DNA of 64,000 nt. Source: Bacteroidota bacterium (lineage in GTDB: Bacteria > Bacteroidota > Bacteroidia > J057 > JADKCL01). The number at the start of each line of letters is the position of its first letter. Position 1 is the stretch's first letter. This document shows, one piece after another, positions 45,297 to 55,467 of the stretch. A program made the translations under genes and the position numbers. The notes below the pieces were generated by a model that saw nothing but the letters and a program-made list of their open reading frames with translations, had not been told where the DNA came from and did not search any database. The DNA lies in the NCBI GenBank assembly GCA_016718825.1, contig JADKCL010000001.1, positions 310,001 through 374,000 of the forward strand. The letters run 5' to 3'.

Positions 45297-48230
45297 TTAC
45301 CGCACGACGATCTTCCCGGATTGGGAAGCCCCCATGGCGGTGGCGACTTTGTAGAAATAAATGCCTTTAGCGCTGCCGGTGAGGTCAATGGTGGCTTCGT
45401 TGGCATTGACTTGCATCTCCAAAACCAATTCGCCCAAGACGTTCCGAATCTCAACCGTCGCCAATTCTGCCTCGGCCCGGATGTGGAAGTTCCCGTTGTT
45501 GGGGTTGGGATACACCGTCACATTGAGCTGCGCATCGCAACCCGCCACGACCACCTGTGAATATTGAAACGAGCCGTCGGCATCTCGCTGCTTCAAGCGG
45601 TAGAATATGGGGCCATACAAAGGTTCGCGGTCGGTAAAGGAATAAGCAACGGTCTGTTGGCTTGTACCGGCAGCATTCACCGAACCGATGGCTTGGTAGT
45701 CGGCCCCATCCCTCGACCGCTCGATGACAAATTCGTCACTTGCGAGTTCTGAAGCGGTAGTCCAGTTGATGTCAACTGCGCGGGAATTGCAGTTTGCCGC
45801 AAAGGACTGCAAGGAAACTGGAAGGGGCGTCGCAAGATCGGTTTCCCAGAGTCCGCGGCCTGCTGTGGCTGCACGGAGTTTTCCATTCAAGTAGCAGATT
45901 TCCAGCTCCTGTACATTCACATTGGGCAGGTTGGTCATGAAAGGCTGCCATGATCCCAACGAATTGTCGCGGAAATATACCCCGACGTCGGTTCCGACAT
46001 AAACCCCGTCGTTGGAGCCGTTTTGGTAGACGATCGTGGAGGCCGGAAGGTTGGGCAATCCAGTGGTGTAATTCACCCAAGTCACACCCGCATCCGTCGT
46101 TTGCCAGACCTTGTTTGCTGCCGAAAACCCTGAAAAGGTCACCCATGCTTTTGCAGGATCTACGTTGCTCACCGCAATGGAGGTGATGCTTGCACTGCCG
46201 ACAGGCAAGGTTCCCGTGATATCGTTGAAAACGTTGCCATTGGTCGTCAGGAACATGCGGTTGGAGCGCGCCGCGTAGATGTAATTCGTATCAGAAGGCG
46301 CATAGGCCAAAGCGACCAAGTTGCCGGCTCCGCCGACAATGTTGCCAACCTGGAAAAAGCTGCCGGGAGCACCTGCTTGATGGGAGCGCCACAGTTGGGC
46401 CTTGCCCACGAGTAGCACGGAATCTTTGGCAGGATTCATGATGAAAGGCGTCAACCAGTTGCCGTTGGCATTGACATTAAACCCGCCAAACGAACAAACG
46501 ACGGACATGGAACCAGCAGTATTGTTCATTTTCAGAATGCGTCCGTAGTAGGTTTCCATGTAGAAAATGGTGTCGTTGTCGTGTTCATAAATGCATTCGA
46601 CACCGTCACCTGTATTGGGGGTCACGATGTCCCAGACATTTCCCGTCAATCGGTGGGTTGCCATATCTTGATGCCCAGTGAGAATGGTGTACGGACTGAT
46701 TTTAGAGGTGCCGAGGCGGTACATTTGGGCGACACCCATGCCTTCATTCATCGGAGTCCAGTTGAGCGCGCGATCAGTTGTCTTCCAAACTCCTCCGTCA
46801 TTCATTGAAAAATAGGTCGAATCATTTCCTGGAAGGTACCGAATGTCGTGGTGGTCAGGATGCACAAAAGGTACCCCAAAGCCATTGTGGCTCGTGATTT
46901 TGGTCCAAGTCAAGCCAGCGTCCAAGGAACGGTACATGTCTGTGGCGCCTACCAAGATCGTATCTTCATGGAGGGCAGAAACGGCCATCGCCAAATTGTA
47001 ATGGGCTTGTGCTGATGGAATTCCAGTCAAAATATTGGGCGTCGTGGCCTGCAAAGTGAAATTGTCTCCGCTGTCGAGCGAACGGTAAAACCCATAAAAG
47101 TCATTGGTCGTTTTTTTGACCGCGAGCAAATAAACCAGATCGGGATTGGCTGCCGAAACTGCGACCTCCATGCGGGCGACTGCACTCACGAGTGGCACCC
47201 CCACTGCGGTGGTCACAAAGGTGGCGCCACCGTCGATCGACTTGTAAAAAGTTCCATTCGCAGTGCTGCCCGAGGTGGCATAGACCACACTTGGATCACC
47301 GGGCTTGAATTCGATGTCGGTGAAGATGCCCGCGCCAACGACCGAGGGCCAAGTCGCGCCTGCATCCACGCTCCGCAGCAGACCAATCGAAGTCGCTGCA
47401 AAAATGATATTGGGTTGAATCGGGTTGATGAGCAATTTGTAGATGCTGCGCTGACTTTGAGGCGTATAGGTCAGCACGGAAAGGGGCCACGTAGCGCCAC
47501 CATCCAAGGATTTGCGGATGCCCACCGACCGCTGCCAAAGCTGCGAATTGGTGCCGTTGCCATCGCCCATGGCGAGGTACATTTCGTTGGGATTGAGGGG
47601 GTTGATCGCCAAGTCCGTTGCGCCGATAAACGGCAATTGGTCGGTATTCGTGGTCCAATTTTGCCCGCCATCGATCGTCTTCCAAAGTCCGCCCGAGGGT
47701 GCCATGGTCCACATGATGTCGGAATTCGAAGGATGGAACCGCAAAAAGGTCACCCGTCCTGCGCCGCCAAAATAGGACTTCCAATGTGTGCCCCAAGGAC
47801 CCAAAGGAACCCAATTGGAGACCGCCAATTCGGTGTTTTGCTTGTTGATCGCCGCATCCTTGAAGTCATTGGAGCGCAGATATTCCTCAAAATTGTCGTA
47901 GGATTGATGGATTTCACGCAAGTCGCCCGAAGGATAAACCCGTGGCTCCATAAAGGCTTCCCACCGCTTGAAGCGCGCAAACCCGGGAAATGTGCCGCCG
48001 CATTCATATTCCTCGTTCTCGCCCTCGGACGTACGCGCGTCCGGGTCTTCGATCAATGTTTTCCGGGCTTCTTCGTAGCGCTTGAACGCAGCCTGGATTT
48101 CGTAGAAGTTCTGAAGCTTCCATTCGTCACCTTCAGATTTGATTTCCATGTAAGGTGCCGAAAGCCAGGGCTGTGCAGATGACAGCGAGCAAACCAACAA
48201 GAGCAACAAGATGCTGAGAATGTGTTTCAT
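45297..48230 (-). CDS. T9SS-secreted BNR/VPS10-like beta-propeller protein
   Basis: This 977-residue protein has a signal peptide (MKHILSILLLLLVCSLSSAQ) and a short helical N domain. A long series of BNR/sortilin-type repeats follows, with Asp-box motifs (SIDGGATF, TDAGVTW, SLDGGATW, TVDGGQNW-like units), spanning roughly residues 150-830 and probably two propellers. An Ig-like module follows (LQSFAANCNSRAVDINWTTASELASDEFVIERS). The last ~75 residues are a type A sorting domain (VTVYPNPNNGNFHIRA...IRNVLGELVLEM...GIYFYKVATA). It is probably a large surface or secreted protein with glycan or protein binding. The start is ATG 48230 at the signal peptide. No catalytic residue is assigned. Confidence 0.9.
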   Translation of the reverse strand: MKHILSILLLLLVCSLSSAQPWLSAPYMEIKSEGDEWKLQNFYEIQAAFKRYEEARKTLIEDPDARTSEGENEEYECGGTFPGFARFKRWEAFMEPRVYPSGDLREIHQSYDNFEEYLRSNDFKDAAINKQNTELAVSNWVPLGPWGTHWKSYFGGAGRVTFLRFHPSNSDIMWTMAPSGGLWKTIDGGQNWTTNTDQLPFIGATDLAINPLNPNEMYLAMGDGNGTNSQLWQRSVGIRKSLDGGATWPLSVLTYTPQSQRSIYKLLINPIQPNIIFAATSIGLLRSVDAGATWPSVVGAGIFTDIEFKPGDPSVVYATSGSTANGTFYKSIDGGATFVTTAVGVPLVSAVARMEVAVSAANPDLVYLLAVKKTTNDFYGFYRSLDSGDNFTLQATTPNILTGIPSAQAHYNLAMAVSALHEDTILVGATDMYRSLDAGLTWTKITSHNGFGVPFVHPDHHDIRYLPGNDSTYFSMNDGGVWKTTDRALNWTPMNEGMGVAQMYRLGTSKISPYTILTGHQDMATHRLTGNVWDIVTPNTGDGVECIYEHDNDTIFYMETYYGRILKMNNTAGSMSVVCSFGGFNVNANGNWLTPFIMNPAKDSVLLVGKAQLWRSHQAGAPGSFFQVGNIVGGAGNLVALAYAPSDTNYIYAARSNRMFLTTNGNVFNDITGTLPVGSASITSIAVSNVDPAKAWVTFSGFSAANKVWQTTDAGVTWVNYTTGLPNLPASTIVYQNGSNDGVYVGTDVGVYFRDNSLGSWQPFMTNLPNVNVQELEICYLNGKLRAATAGRGLWETDLATPLPVSLQSFAANCNSRAVDINWTTASELASDEFVIERSRDGADYQAIGSVNAAGTSQQTVAYSFTDREPLYGPIFYRLKQRDADGSFQYSQVVVAGCDAQLNVTVYPNPNNGNFHIRAEAELATVEIRNVLGELVLEMQVNANEATIDLTGSAKGIYFYKVATAMGASQSGKIVVR

Positions 48231-48602
48231 AGATGGTGATCGTGATTTACCGAACGTACGCCCAATGAACAAACAATGTTGAGGACGATGGTGACCTATC
48301 TAGAATTCGGTCGGCTATCGAGGGTAATTGGTAAATTCCTGTCGGTCGGCAAATTGGAGATTTTCCTTTTTGCGCCTGCTGAATGCTTATTACGACGCGC
48401 TCCCATGACGCCTTGAATCGTTTTGCGGTCCCTAATCTGACTTATTTCAGTGCACTAGCTGATGGATATCCATGTTCTGTTGACGAGGCCTCATGATCTT
48501 GCAAAGCGTTCCGATCTGTTTTCCGGAAAGGGAGAGGGGAGGGCTGCAAACGGGATACCATGCTGGCTTCTCGTTCTTCAACATCCTTAAAAGGTCAAGA
48601 TC
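48231..48602. other. Divergent intergenic region
   Basis: This 372-bp stretch lies between the divergent BNR protein and the beta-barrel gene. No gene, strong hairpin or perfect TAnnTTTG box was found. Confidence 0.5.
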
Positions 48603-49355
48603 ATGAAAAAGATATCCAAAATGCGTAACCTCCTCTTGCTTTTGTTGGTCGTGTTGGGTGCCGGAAGCACAACCGCACAGATTCAGAAAGGAACATTTTT
48701 TGTTGAAACCGATTTCGGAAATGTCGGAATCAACAGTAATAATGGGATTTCTGCGGCAAATGACACGGTATATTCCTTCACGCGATCCCGCTATTTAAGC
48801 TTTAGCCTCTATCCGCGGGCGGGCTATATGCTCACCGACAACCTTGCCGTGGGAGCGGAGGTGGACTTCTATTTCAGCACGAGCAGCAGTGACTATTTGA
48901 ATATCGATGAAGTCAAGACGTCTTCCTCCAAATCGCAGACCATCAGCATCGGATTGGGGCCTTTTGTGCGGTATTACTTCGCACGCAGCAGCAATGGTAA
49001 ATCGGCCTTCTATGGCCAAGCCACTGTCGGATTCAACGCCGATCTGATAAGCAAATACGGCTCGGAGAGTTTTGATACGGCGGGTGTCGTGACCAGCACT
49101 TTTGAATACGACTATGCCAAGCCGTATAAATACCTCTATGGCAGTGCACACGTGGGTTGGAACAGGATGCTCGCAGATAATGTGGCGCTGAACTTGGCCA
49201 TCGGCCTTCGCTTTATGCAGACCACTCAAACCTATTCCTATACCTACGCTTATCCCAACGGTACGAGCAATACAAGTAATATCTACCATTCCGAAAACAA
49301 CTCCTTGAATCTGTCTTGGAGCGGGGGAATTACGATGTTCATTCCAACCAAGTAG
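48603..49355 (+). CDS. Outer-membrane beta-barrel protein
   Basis: This 250-residue protein has a signal peptide (MKKISKMRNLLLLLLVVLGAGSTTAQ). Alternating hydrophobic/polar strands typical of an 8-strand OmpA/OmpW-like barrel follow (FFVETDFGNVGI, YLSFSLYPRAGYML, GAEVDFYFST, SIGLGPFVRYYFA, FYGQATVGFNADL, LYGSAHVGWNRML, LNLAIGLRFMQ, LSWSGGITMFIP). It has no peptidoglycan-binding domain. Small barrels like this are common in Bacteroidota; the role is unknown. Confidence 0.82.
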   Translation: MKKISKMRNLLLLLLVVLGAGSTTAQIQKGTFFVETDFGNVGINSNNGISAANDTVYSFTRSRYLSFSLYPRAGYMLTDNLAVGAEVDFYFSTSSSDYLNIDEVKTSSSKSQTISIGLGPFVRYYFARSSNGKSAFYGQATVGFNADLISKYGSESFDTAGVVTSTFEYDYAKPYKYLYGSAHVGWNRMLADNVALNLAIGLRFMQTTQTYSYTYAYPNGTSNTSNIYHSENNSLNLSWSGGITMFIPTK

Positions 49356-49389
49356 GGAATGCCGGCTTTGGGGAGCAGAATTCTGAGGC

Positions 49390-49890
49390 TTACCGCGTCA
49401 CTTCCTCAAAGCAATCGATCAAGCTGCGCAGGTCCAGCAAAAGTTCGGTGCGGGTGAATAGGGGCAAGGTTTGCAATTCGGGTTTGCCTTCGAATCGCTT
49501 TTGAATGCCCTCCATCAACAGGACCGAGGCTGGGTTTTGAAAGACGAATAGCGTTGAAAACGCAGGATTTCCGGGGTTGTCGGATGCTTGAATGGCCTGA
49601 AGGTTGCGTTTGTGCAGGCGGATGAATTGGCTCTCCGCAATGGCGCGTTTCTGGCTGTTTTTCTTGTCCTTAAAATGTTCCCAGATCACGAAATAGCATT
49701 GGGCCATGGCCTCCAAAGCCGGTGGCTCCAAGTCAAATTCGTAGCCTTCGAGCATGTCTTCCAAAAAGTGCTGGCATCGTTCGAAGTCAGTGACCATGGC
49801 CAGCCGTTGCTTGTCGGTCAATTGATCCGCACGCTGAAACAGCTTTTCCAAATGTGCAGCGACGGCAGGACTGGTCGAATTCGTATCCAT
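49390..49890 (-). CDS. Hypothetical helical protein
   Basis: This 166-residue protein is predicted mostly helical, with no signal or membrane segment. It contains a basic cluster (HFKDKKNSQKRAIAE) and a Leu-rich C-terminal helix. ATG 49890 is preferred to a TTG two codons earlier. It is the last gene of the minus-strand run downstream of the TonB receptor. Family not recognised. Confidence 0.55.
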   Translation of the reverse strand: MDTNSTSPAVAAHLEKLFQRADQLTDKQRLAMVTDFERCQHFLEDMLEGYEFDLEPPALEAMAQCYFVIWEHFKDKKNSQKRAIAESQFIRLHKRNLQAIQASDNPGNPAFSTLFVFQNPASVLLMEGIQKRFEGKPELQTLPLFTRTELLLDLRSLIDCFEEVTR

Positions 49891-49951
49891 GTTCAAGGAC
49901 GATTTTTGCCGAAATTAGGCTTGAACGGGGTGCCAAACAAATGAAGTGTGC

Positions 49952-50755
49952 TTAATCCAGCAAGACGAATTTTTGCGTCGCCCGGTATTGCCCGTTGGCA
50001 TCGTACCAGCGCAGGAAATACAATCCGGCGGGAAACCCTTGCAGATCTAATGTATGCTCGGCACTGCCTAACGCCTCCCATTGGGCGACGACACGCCCAT
50101 TCATGTCAGCAAGTTGCAAAGTTGCGGTGGCAAAGCCTTCGGGCAAGCGCACATGTACCTGCCCGCGCGCGGGCTGCGGCCATACATGCATGCCCGCGCC
50201 CGAGGCGGGTGCATCTGCGGCCGTAGACCCCTGCACCGTGCAAACTGTCAGGTACGTCTGCGTATCTGCCCAGGTGCGGCCAAGGCAGCCAATCGGTTGG
50301 CTGTACCAGCCGTCGTTGGTCGAGCCGCAGGGATGGTGCTCGCCTTGGACAGTCGGCGTGCCCACCGCCTTGAAGCGCACGCTCACCTCCGATTCAAATC
50401 CGGCGTAGCCGATATGCACCGTGTCGGTGGTCGCGGTGCTCGCCAGCAACATCGAGTCGCCCCGCTGCAAAATCTGCACATTGCCACCCTGCCGGAATTT
50501 GTAGGTATGCACAGGCGAAGTCGCATCGTCGACATGCAAGTAATAGGCGATGCCCGCCACGGCAGGCAAGGCGAGGATCAACTCCGCATCCTGCCCGTTG
50601 GGTGCATTGAGCGAGTCGCAAAAGCGCGTCACGAAAATCCGGTCGGGATAGTCGATGATCGTGCGGTAAACCGGCACACTAACCGTCCAGTTTTGGGCTT
50701 GGAGGCCAATCACATTCGCCAAAAGGACGACGCAGGATAAAAGAAACCGTTTCAT
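49952..50755 (-). CDS. Small T9SS-secreted protein, Cys-containing
   Basis: This 267-residue protein has a signal peptide (MKRFLLSCVVLLANVIGLQAQ) and a ~155-residue beta-rich domain with Cys residues (FCDSLN, HPCGSTND, IGCLGRTW, LTVCTVQG) likely to form disulfides outside the cell. The last ~75 residues are a type A sorting domain (HVWPQPARGQVHVRLP...LADMNGRVVAQWEAL...GLYFLRWYDANGQYRA). The 3' part is noticeably more GC-rich than the flanks. No known catalytic domain. Confidence 0.8.
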   Translation of the reverse strand: MKRFLLSCVVLLANVIGLQAQNWTVSVPVYRTIIDYPDRIFVTRFCDSLNAPNGQDAELILALPAVAGIAYYLHVDDATSPVHTYKFRQGGNVQILQRGDSMLLASTATTDTVHIGYAGFESEVSVRFKAVGTPTVQGEHHPCGSTNDGWYSQPIGCLGRTWADTQTYLTVCTVQGSTAADAPASGAGMHVWPQPARGQVHVRLPEGFATATLQLADMNGRVVAQWEALGSAEHTLDLQGFPAGLYFLRWYDANGQYRATQKFVLLD

Positions 50756-50760
50756 TTCGT

Positions 50761-51578
50761 TCAAAAATCGTCTGCAGTGTTTTCCTCGGACGTGGGTTCA
50801 GCAGATTTGCGTTTTCCCAGGCTTTTCTCCCGAACCATGGCGATGACCTTGTCCACTTCGGCGGCTTGACGGGGTTCGTCGGCATCGAGCATATTTTGAC
50901 GCGTGTGGTTCAGGATATCCAGGTATTTGTCAAAGATTTCCGCCTTGACGACGGGATGATCGACAACGTTTTGAAGGGCATGGAGCAGGGCGCGCTGAAA
51001 GTACATCGCGCCATCGGCATCACGTTGAAAAAGCCATTGGCATTGTCTTCTGTCCAGTCCTCGATGTCGTGGAGCACATGCAAAAAGCCGTATTGTGCCG
51101 AGTAGATCTTCCCAAACCATTCGGAGAGATCTACAAAAAATGCTGCATCCTCCTGCCTACCGAGCGCGCCATAATGCCTTGCCACAAACATCCCGCCGGT
51201 TTTGCAAAGCAACCATCCCGACTCATCAAAGATATTGGCTTTAAAGCCTTTGATGTCATGCTGTTGCTGCGCGATGCCGTGGATGAAGAGCAAGATGCCC
51301 TGAAAACCATAGCCGGCATTGTCTTCGAGGTTGAGCAGTTCGCCATAATTGGGAAGGTGGTCGATGAAATGCTCGAGCTTGGCGATGTAGTCATCGTGTT
51401 GCGCCCAGCCTTCAAGGGCCACAACGGCCGTGAGCCGCTCCATGAGTTCGCTGTCGATCTCCCGCTGCGGCAGGGTCCGCTTCTGAATGCCCTCGCAAAA
51501 GAGGTCGACGCCTTGGAGGTATTCTTCAAAGGAATCGCTCGAAAGCAGGTAAAGAATTTTGGCTTTCATCGTCTCCAT
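50761..51578 (-). CDS. Hypothetical protein (one frameshift)
   Basis: Two overlapping frames belong to one protein of about 270 residues. The first (from ATG 51578) runs through DWTEDNANGFF; the second continues RDADGAMYFQRALLHAL to the stop at 50761. One base is missing in the T run of GGCTTTTTCAACGT (minus strand, about 51022-51035); adding one T gives NGFFQRDADGAMYF. No signal peptide. The protein is acidic and helical with an aromatic-rich centre (DLSEWFGKIYSAQYGF). Family not recognised. The start is next to the stop of the preceding gene, so the pair is translationally coupled. Confidence 0.65.
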
Positions 51579-51580
51579 TT

Positions 51581-52041
51581 TCAAACAATCATGGCTTTGT
51601 CACCTGGTTTTGCATTCCGCACGCGCTCGGCATAGCCTTCGAAGAAAAACGGAATATTGTCTTCAGGACCGTTTTCCAAGCGCCCACGCACTTTGTCATA
51701 CGCCAACAACGAAATCTCGAATTCCGGCAAACCGGTCACCAAAATCGGTTGCTCGCGGTCATCGTACCAGAGATACATCCCGCCAAAGTTGCGGCGGGCG
51801 ACTTCGAAGACATAAGCCCCGACCTGCTCCACAATCTCATCACGTGTTCACTTGGCATGTCCGGCAAATAATCACTTGCCTCCTGCAGCAATTCTTCGAT
51901 GACCTCTAGACTTGCCACGCTGTAATCAAAGCCGTCGAATCGGGTTTCGAAGAAGTCCACGCATTCTGCGGCCGATTCCACCATGGCCTGGGTAAAAGGG
52001 TCGTTGCCCGTGGACTGATTTTCGGGGGATGAAGATTCCAT
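51581..52041 (-). CDS. Hypothetical protein (one frameshift)
   Basis: The N-terminal frame (ATG 52041, MESSSPENQS...LLQEASDYLPDMPSEH) and the C-terminal frame (RDEIVEQVGAYVFEVARRNFGGMYLWYDDRE...) meet near 51840, where one base appears to be missing. The joined protein is about 153 residues. The C-terminal half, with GGMYLWYDDREQPILVTG, resembles a small alpha/beta domain of unassigned function. It overlaps or abuts the next gene and probably shares its role. No signal peptide. Confidence 0.6.
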
Positions 52042-52132
52042 GCTGCAAGTTCGGGGATAATTGAATGCTTGGCAACCTGGAATTGCATCATCCTCTACGG
52101 CAGTTTCGGCATTTCGGCCACAGCTTCCGGCT

Positions 52133-52921
52133 TCAGCGAATCACAATCGTCCTGCTATCCGTCGCGCAGGCATTGAAATACCCGATGGCGCCGCCCAAGA
52201 TGTTGCTGTAAGGATTGGCGGGGGCACTGCCGCTTCCCGGGCCTTGGTTGATCCCGAAGCTGGAAAAGTATTCATAGACGCCGGCATCGATGCATTGCAT
52301 CTCCAAGCTCAAGGTATCTCCGGGTCTGAGTTGGGCACCCAATCCAGGCAAAAAGACTTCGGTGAGTTGCCCGTCAAACAAGTCGTCGTTGGTGACGATG
52401 CTTCCTTCCTGCCGATTGCCATTGACAAAGGAAACGAAACGATAGTAATTCTTTGTGCCGGCAGGATCTTGAATCTTCACGATAATTGGAAAGCGCATAC
52501 CACCAAACAGGGATGCTTGGAGATTGTAGACGGTGTCAAGGGCAACCGCCTGCGGCATCGTGCTCGATGCGGTAAAGGTTTCCGCGCCTACATTCACCGT
52601 CAGGTTGTAGGTATGCCCGGGCCGGCCCAACAGGCTGTCGGTGGCATAATACCCCGGTTGGGTTTCGTACAACGTCGCGGAATTGCCTTCATCATCGGCG
52701 ATGACGACAACGGCTCCCTGCACTTCCGGAAAGATACTCGCATCAGAGATGCCGACGCTCCGACTCAGATGGACCACGTGTGGGCCGGGACCTTCGGTCA
52801 ATTCCCCCTCGATCACGACTTTGGAAGGCGCTTGCGTAATATCGACTTCGATCACCTTGGTACAGGAAACCATTCCCGACAAGGCGGTCAAAAGGACGAG
52901 GACGTATGTGAACTTCTTCAT
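52133..52921 (-). CDS. DUF4249 lipoprotein, partner of the TonB-dependent receptor
   Basis: This 262-residue predicted lipoprotein (signal ending GMVSC, lipidated Cys ~20) begins TKVIEVDITQAPSKVVIEGELTEGPGPHVVHLSRS, the standard opening of DUF4249 proteins, an Ig-like N domain followed by a beta-rich domain. In Bacteroidota DUF4249 genes sit directly after TonB-dependent receptors and are thought to be surface subunits of uptake systems, analogous to SusD. Here it starts 12 bp after the receptor stop. The substrate cannot be inferred. Confidence 0.9.
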   Translation of the reverse strand: MKKFTYVLVLLTALSGMVSCTKVIEVDITQAPSKVVIEGELTEGPGPHVVHLSRSVGISDASIFPEVQGAVVVIADDEGNSATLYETQPGYYATDSLLGRPGHTYNLTVNVGAETFTASSTMPQAVALDTVYNLQASLFGGMRFPIIVKIQDPAGTKNYYRFVSFVNGNRQEGSIVTNDDLFDGQLTEVFLPGLGAQLRPGDTLSLEMQCIDAGVYEYFSSFGINQGPGSGSAPANPYSNILGGAIGYFNACATDSRTIVIR

Positions 52922-52933
52922 GGTTATCTTGGA

Positions 52934-55264
52934 TCAGAATTTGAAATTGTAGGTGATGGAAGGCACCCAGCGGAAAAGCGAGGTCTGCACGACTTGGGTT
53001 TTTGTCGGATCATCAGGGTCGTCTTGGAAATCAATCGAATACGGGTTTTGTCGGCCATAAACATTGTAGCAGGCAAAGTTCCAGGAGTTTTCATATTTCG
53101 GTCTGGGTTTGCCTTCGACCGTGCAGCTGATGTCCATGCGATGGTAGGCAGGCATGCGATAGCCATTGCGCTCGGTGTAGAGGTAGTGCAATTGCCCGTC
53201 GACATAATATTTGCCGGTTGGGAAAGTGACGGCGTTGCCGGTGCGGTAGACAAACGTCGCTGCGAGCGAAACGCGTTTGCTGATGTCATACATGCCGACG
53301 ATGCTCACGTCGTGCAAGGCATCCTGCTTGGCCTTGTACCAATTCCCGTCGTTGATTTCGGCAATCTGCCGCTCGGTTCGTGAGAGCGAATAGCTGACCC
53401 AACCGGTAAAATCGCCCTTTTTCTTTTTGAAAAACAGTTCCAAGCCATAGGCCCTTCCTTTCCCGCTGACCAATTCGCCCTCGATGAATTCATTGGCCTG
53501 GATATTGGCCCCGTTGCGCAGGTCGAGCTGATTGTACAGTTGCTTGTAATACAATTCGCCGCTCGCTTCAAACATATTGTCCTTGAAATTTTGGAAGTAA
53601 CCCACCGAAACTTGGTCAGCGACCTCAGCCTTGACATTTTGGCTGCTGAGAATCCAAACATCGGTCGGGTTGGTGGCCGTGGCATTGCTCACCATGTGGA
53701 GATATTGCGCATTGCGTGTATAGGCAGCCTTGAGCGAATTGGTTGCGCCCAAGGTATAGCTGAGGGAAAGGCGCGGCTCTGGATAGATGTAGTTTTCGAT
53801 GAATGTCCCAGCATCATAATATGTGGTATCTGTCACCGTTCCTTCGGAATCATAGGTGTAAAAATTCCCGCCACCGAGCTGATTGAACATAGAGAGACGC
53901 AGGCCATAGTTGATGTGAAGGCGCGTGGCCGGCTCCCAATCACCTGCAAAAAAGGCCGCGGATTCCAATCCTGAACGGTCTTGCACGGTAGGTGGTTGAA
54001 ACGAGGAGGTATCGCTCAGCGTCACTTGCCCGGGTGTGACCGTATGGTGGATGGCTTGCAAACCCATGCGCAAGGTATGTTTCGGCGTCGCAAAATATTG
54101 GAATTCCTGCTTCACATTAAAATCCCGAATGCCGGAGGCGAGGCTGAAGGAAGCTGCCGTACTGGAGATCGCAACTTCATAGTCGTAGTCGCTGTAGATC
54201 AACGAGGTATTGCTAAACCATTTGCTGTTGATCAGGTGGTTCCAGCGCAAGGTCGCGGTTTTGTTTCCCCAGTTGATGCCAAACGCGCCAAGACCCAATT
54301 TGTCCCGACCGAAATAGCCGGATAGGTAGAGTTTGTTCTTGTCATTCAGGGAATAATTGGCCTTGACGTTGACATCGTAGAAGTAAAGTTTTGCGGTGTT
54401 GAACGCCTCGTTGGACGAGAGTTTCAGAAACATGTCGGCATAGGTGCGCCGACCGGTGACGAGGAAGGAGCCTTTGTCTTTGACGATCGGGCCTTCTACA
54501 TTCAAATGCGATGCGATGATTCCGATTCCGCCGCTCACGTGGTATTTTTGGTTGTTGCCCTCATTCATCTTGACATCAATCACCGAACTGAGGCGTCCGC
54601 CATATTGCGCCGGTGCTGTGCCTTTGTAGAGGGCGACATCCTTGATCGCATCCGAATTGAAGGTCGAGAAGAATCCGAGCAGGTGATAGGCATTGTAGAC
54701 GGGAGCTTCGTCAAGCAAAATGAGGTTTTGGCTGCTTTCTCCGCCGCGCACGTAGAGTCCGCCGCTGCCTTCGCCCGTACTTTTCACACCGGGAAGCAAT
54801 TGCATCGTCTTTAGAATATCCCGCTCCCCAAAGAGGACCGGCACCTTGCTGATTTCGCGCATGTCGAGCTTGTTGACCCCCATTTGTGCCTGGGTCACGT
54901 TGTCATCGTCCTTTTCCGTGGTGATCAAGACATCGTCTACCTGCGTGCTACGCTCCATCAGGCCGACATCCAACCGTTTATTTTCTTGCAAACTCAGCGG
55001 CAAGGCAAGGGTATCGTAGCCCAAATAATCGACTTTGAGCGTATAATCTCCTTCGGGCAAGGTAATGGAATAGAAGCCATACTCGTTGCTGTAGGCGCCA
55101 CCAGCTGCCGTGCCACTTGCCGGAATGGCCCTCAGCAAGACCCCGATCATCGCTTCGCCGGTGGATTTGTCCGTGACCGTGCCACTGACCGTAAATTTGG
55201 ATTGTGCCTGCAAGGCCAAAGTGCCAAACAGGATTAAGGACAAAATGGAAAACAATCGTTTCAT
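52934..55264 (-). CDS. TonB-dependent outer-membrane receptor with carboxypeptidase-like N domain
   Basis: This 776-residue outer-membrane transporter has a signal peptide (MKRLFSILSLILFGTLALQAQ) and a carboxypeptidase-regulatory-like domain (FTVSGTVTDKSTGEAMIGVLLRAI, residues ~24-100). The plug domain shows GERDILKTMQLLPGVKSTGEGSGGLYVRGGESSQNLILLDEAPVYN, and a 22-strand barrel ends in the aromatic SITYNFKF. No TonB-box consensus is obvious. With the following DUF4249 gene it forms a two-gene uptake unit powered by TonB/ExbBD. Confidence 0.95.
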   Translation of the reverse strand: MKRLFSILSLILFGTLALQAQSKFTVSGTVTDKSTGEAMIGVLLRAIPASGTAAGGAYSNEYGFYSITLPEGDYTLKVDYLGYDTLALPLSLQENKRLDVGLMERSTQVDDVLITTEKDDDNVTQAQMGVNKLDMREISKVPVLFGERDILKTMQLLPGVKSTGEGSGGLYVRGGESSQNLILLDEAPVYNAYHLLGFFSTFNSDAIKDVALYKGTAPAQYGGRLSSVIDVKMNEGNNQKYHVSGGIGIIASHLNVEGPIVKDKGSFLVTGRRTYADMFLKLSSNEAFNTAKLYFYDVNVKANYSLNDKNKLYLSGYFGRDKLGLGAFGINWGNKTATLRWNHLINSKWFSNTSLIYSDYDYEVAISSTAASFSLASGIRDFNVKQEFQYFATPKHTLRMGLQAIHHTVTPGQVTLSDTSSFQPPTVQDRSGLESAAFFAGDWEPATRLHINYGLRLSMFNQLGGGNFYTYDSEGTVTDTTYYDAGTFIENYIYPEPRLSLSYTLGATNSLKAAYTRNAQYLHMVSNATATNPTDVWILSSQNVKAEVADQVSVGYFQNFKDNMFEASGELYYKQLYNQLDLRNGANIQANEFIEGELVSGKGRAYGLELFFKKKKGDFTGWVSYSLSRTERQIAEINDGNWYKAKQDALHDVSIVGMYDISKRVSLAATFVYRTGNAVTFPTGKYYVDGQLHYLYTERNGYRMPAYHRMDISCTVEGKPRPKYENSWNFACYNVYGRQNPYSIDFQDDPDDPTKTQVVQTSLFRWVPSITYNFKF

Positions 55265-55467
55265 GGGTCAAGATTCGGGAGAAATGAGTTGGCGGTTGTT
55301 GATTATCGGGGAAAACGGGAAAAGTGTCGGTGAAGGAAAGCAATCAGGCCGCCGAATCGTTACCGACCAACACGGCCAATCCACCAAAGACAACAAGCGC
55401 AACCAAGTAAGAATGCCATCCGCCCCGTTTCGCATCCCAAACGTTGAACCGCCTCTTACAATTACCT

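Noticed and set aside
43808..45454. 548-codon open frame antisense to the SLOG-like and esterase genes
   Set aside because: Spans two real genes and an intergenic gap in the opposite direction with no recognisable domain.
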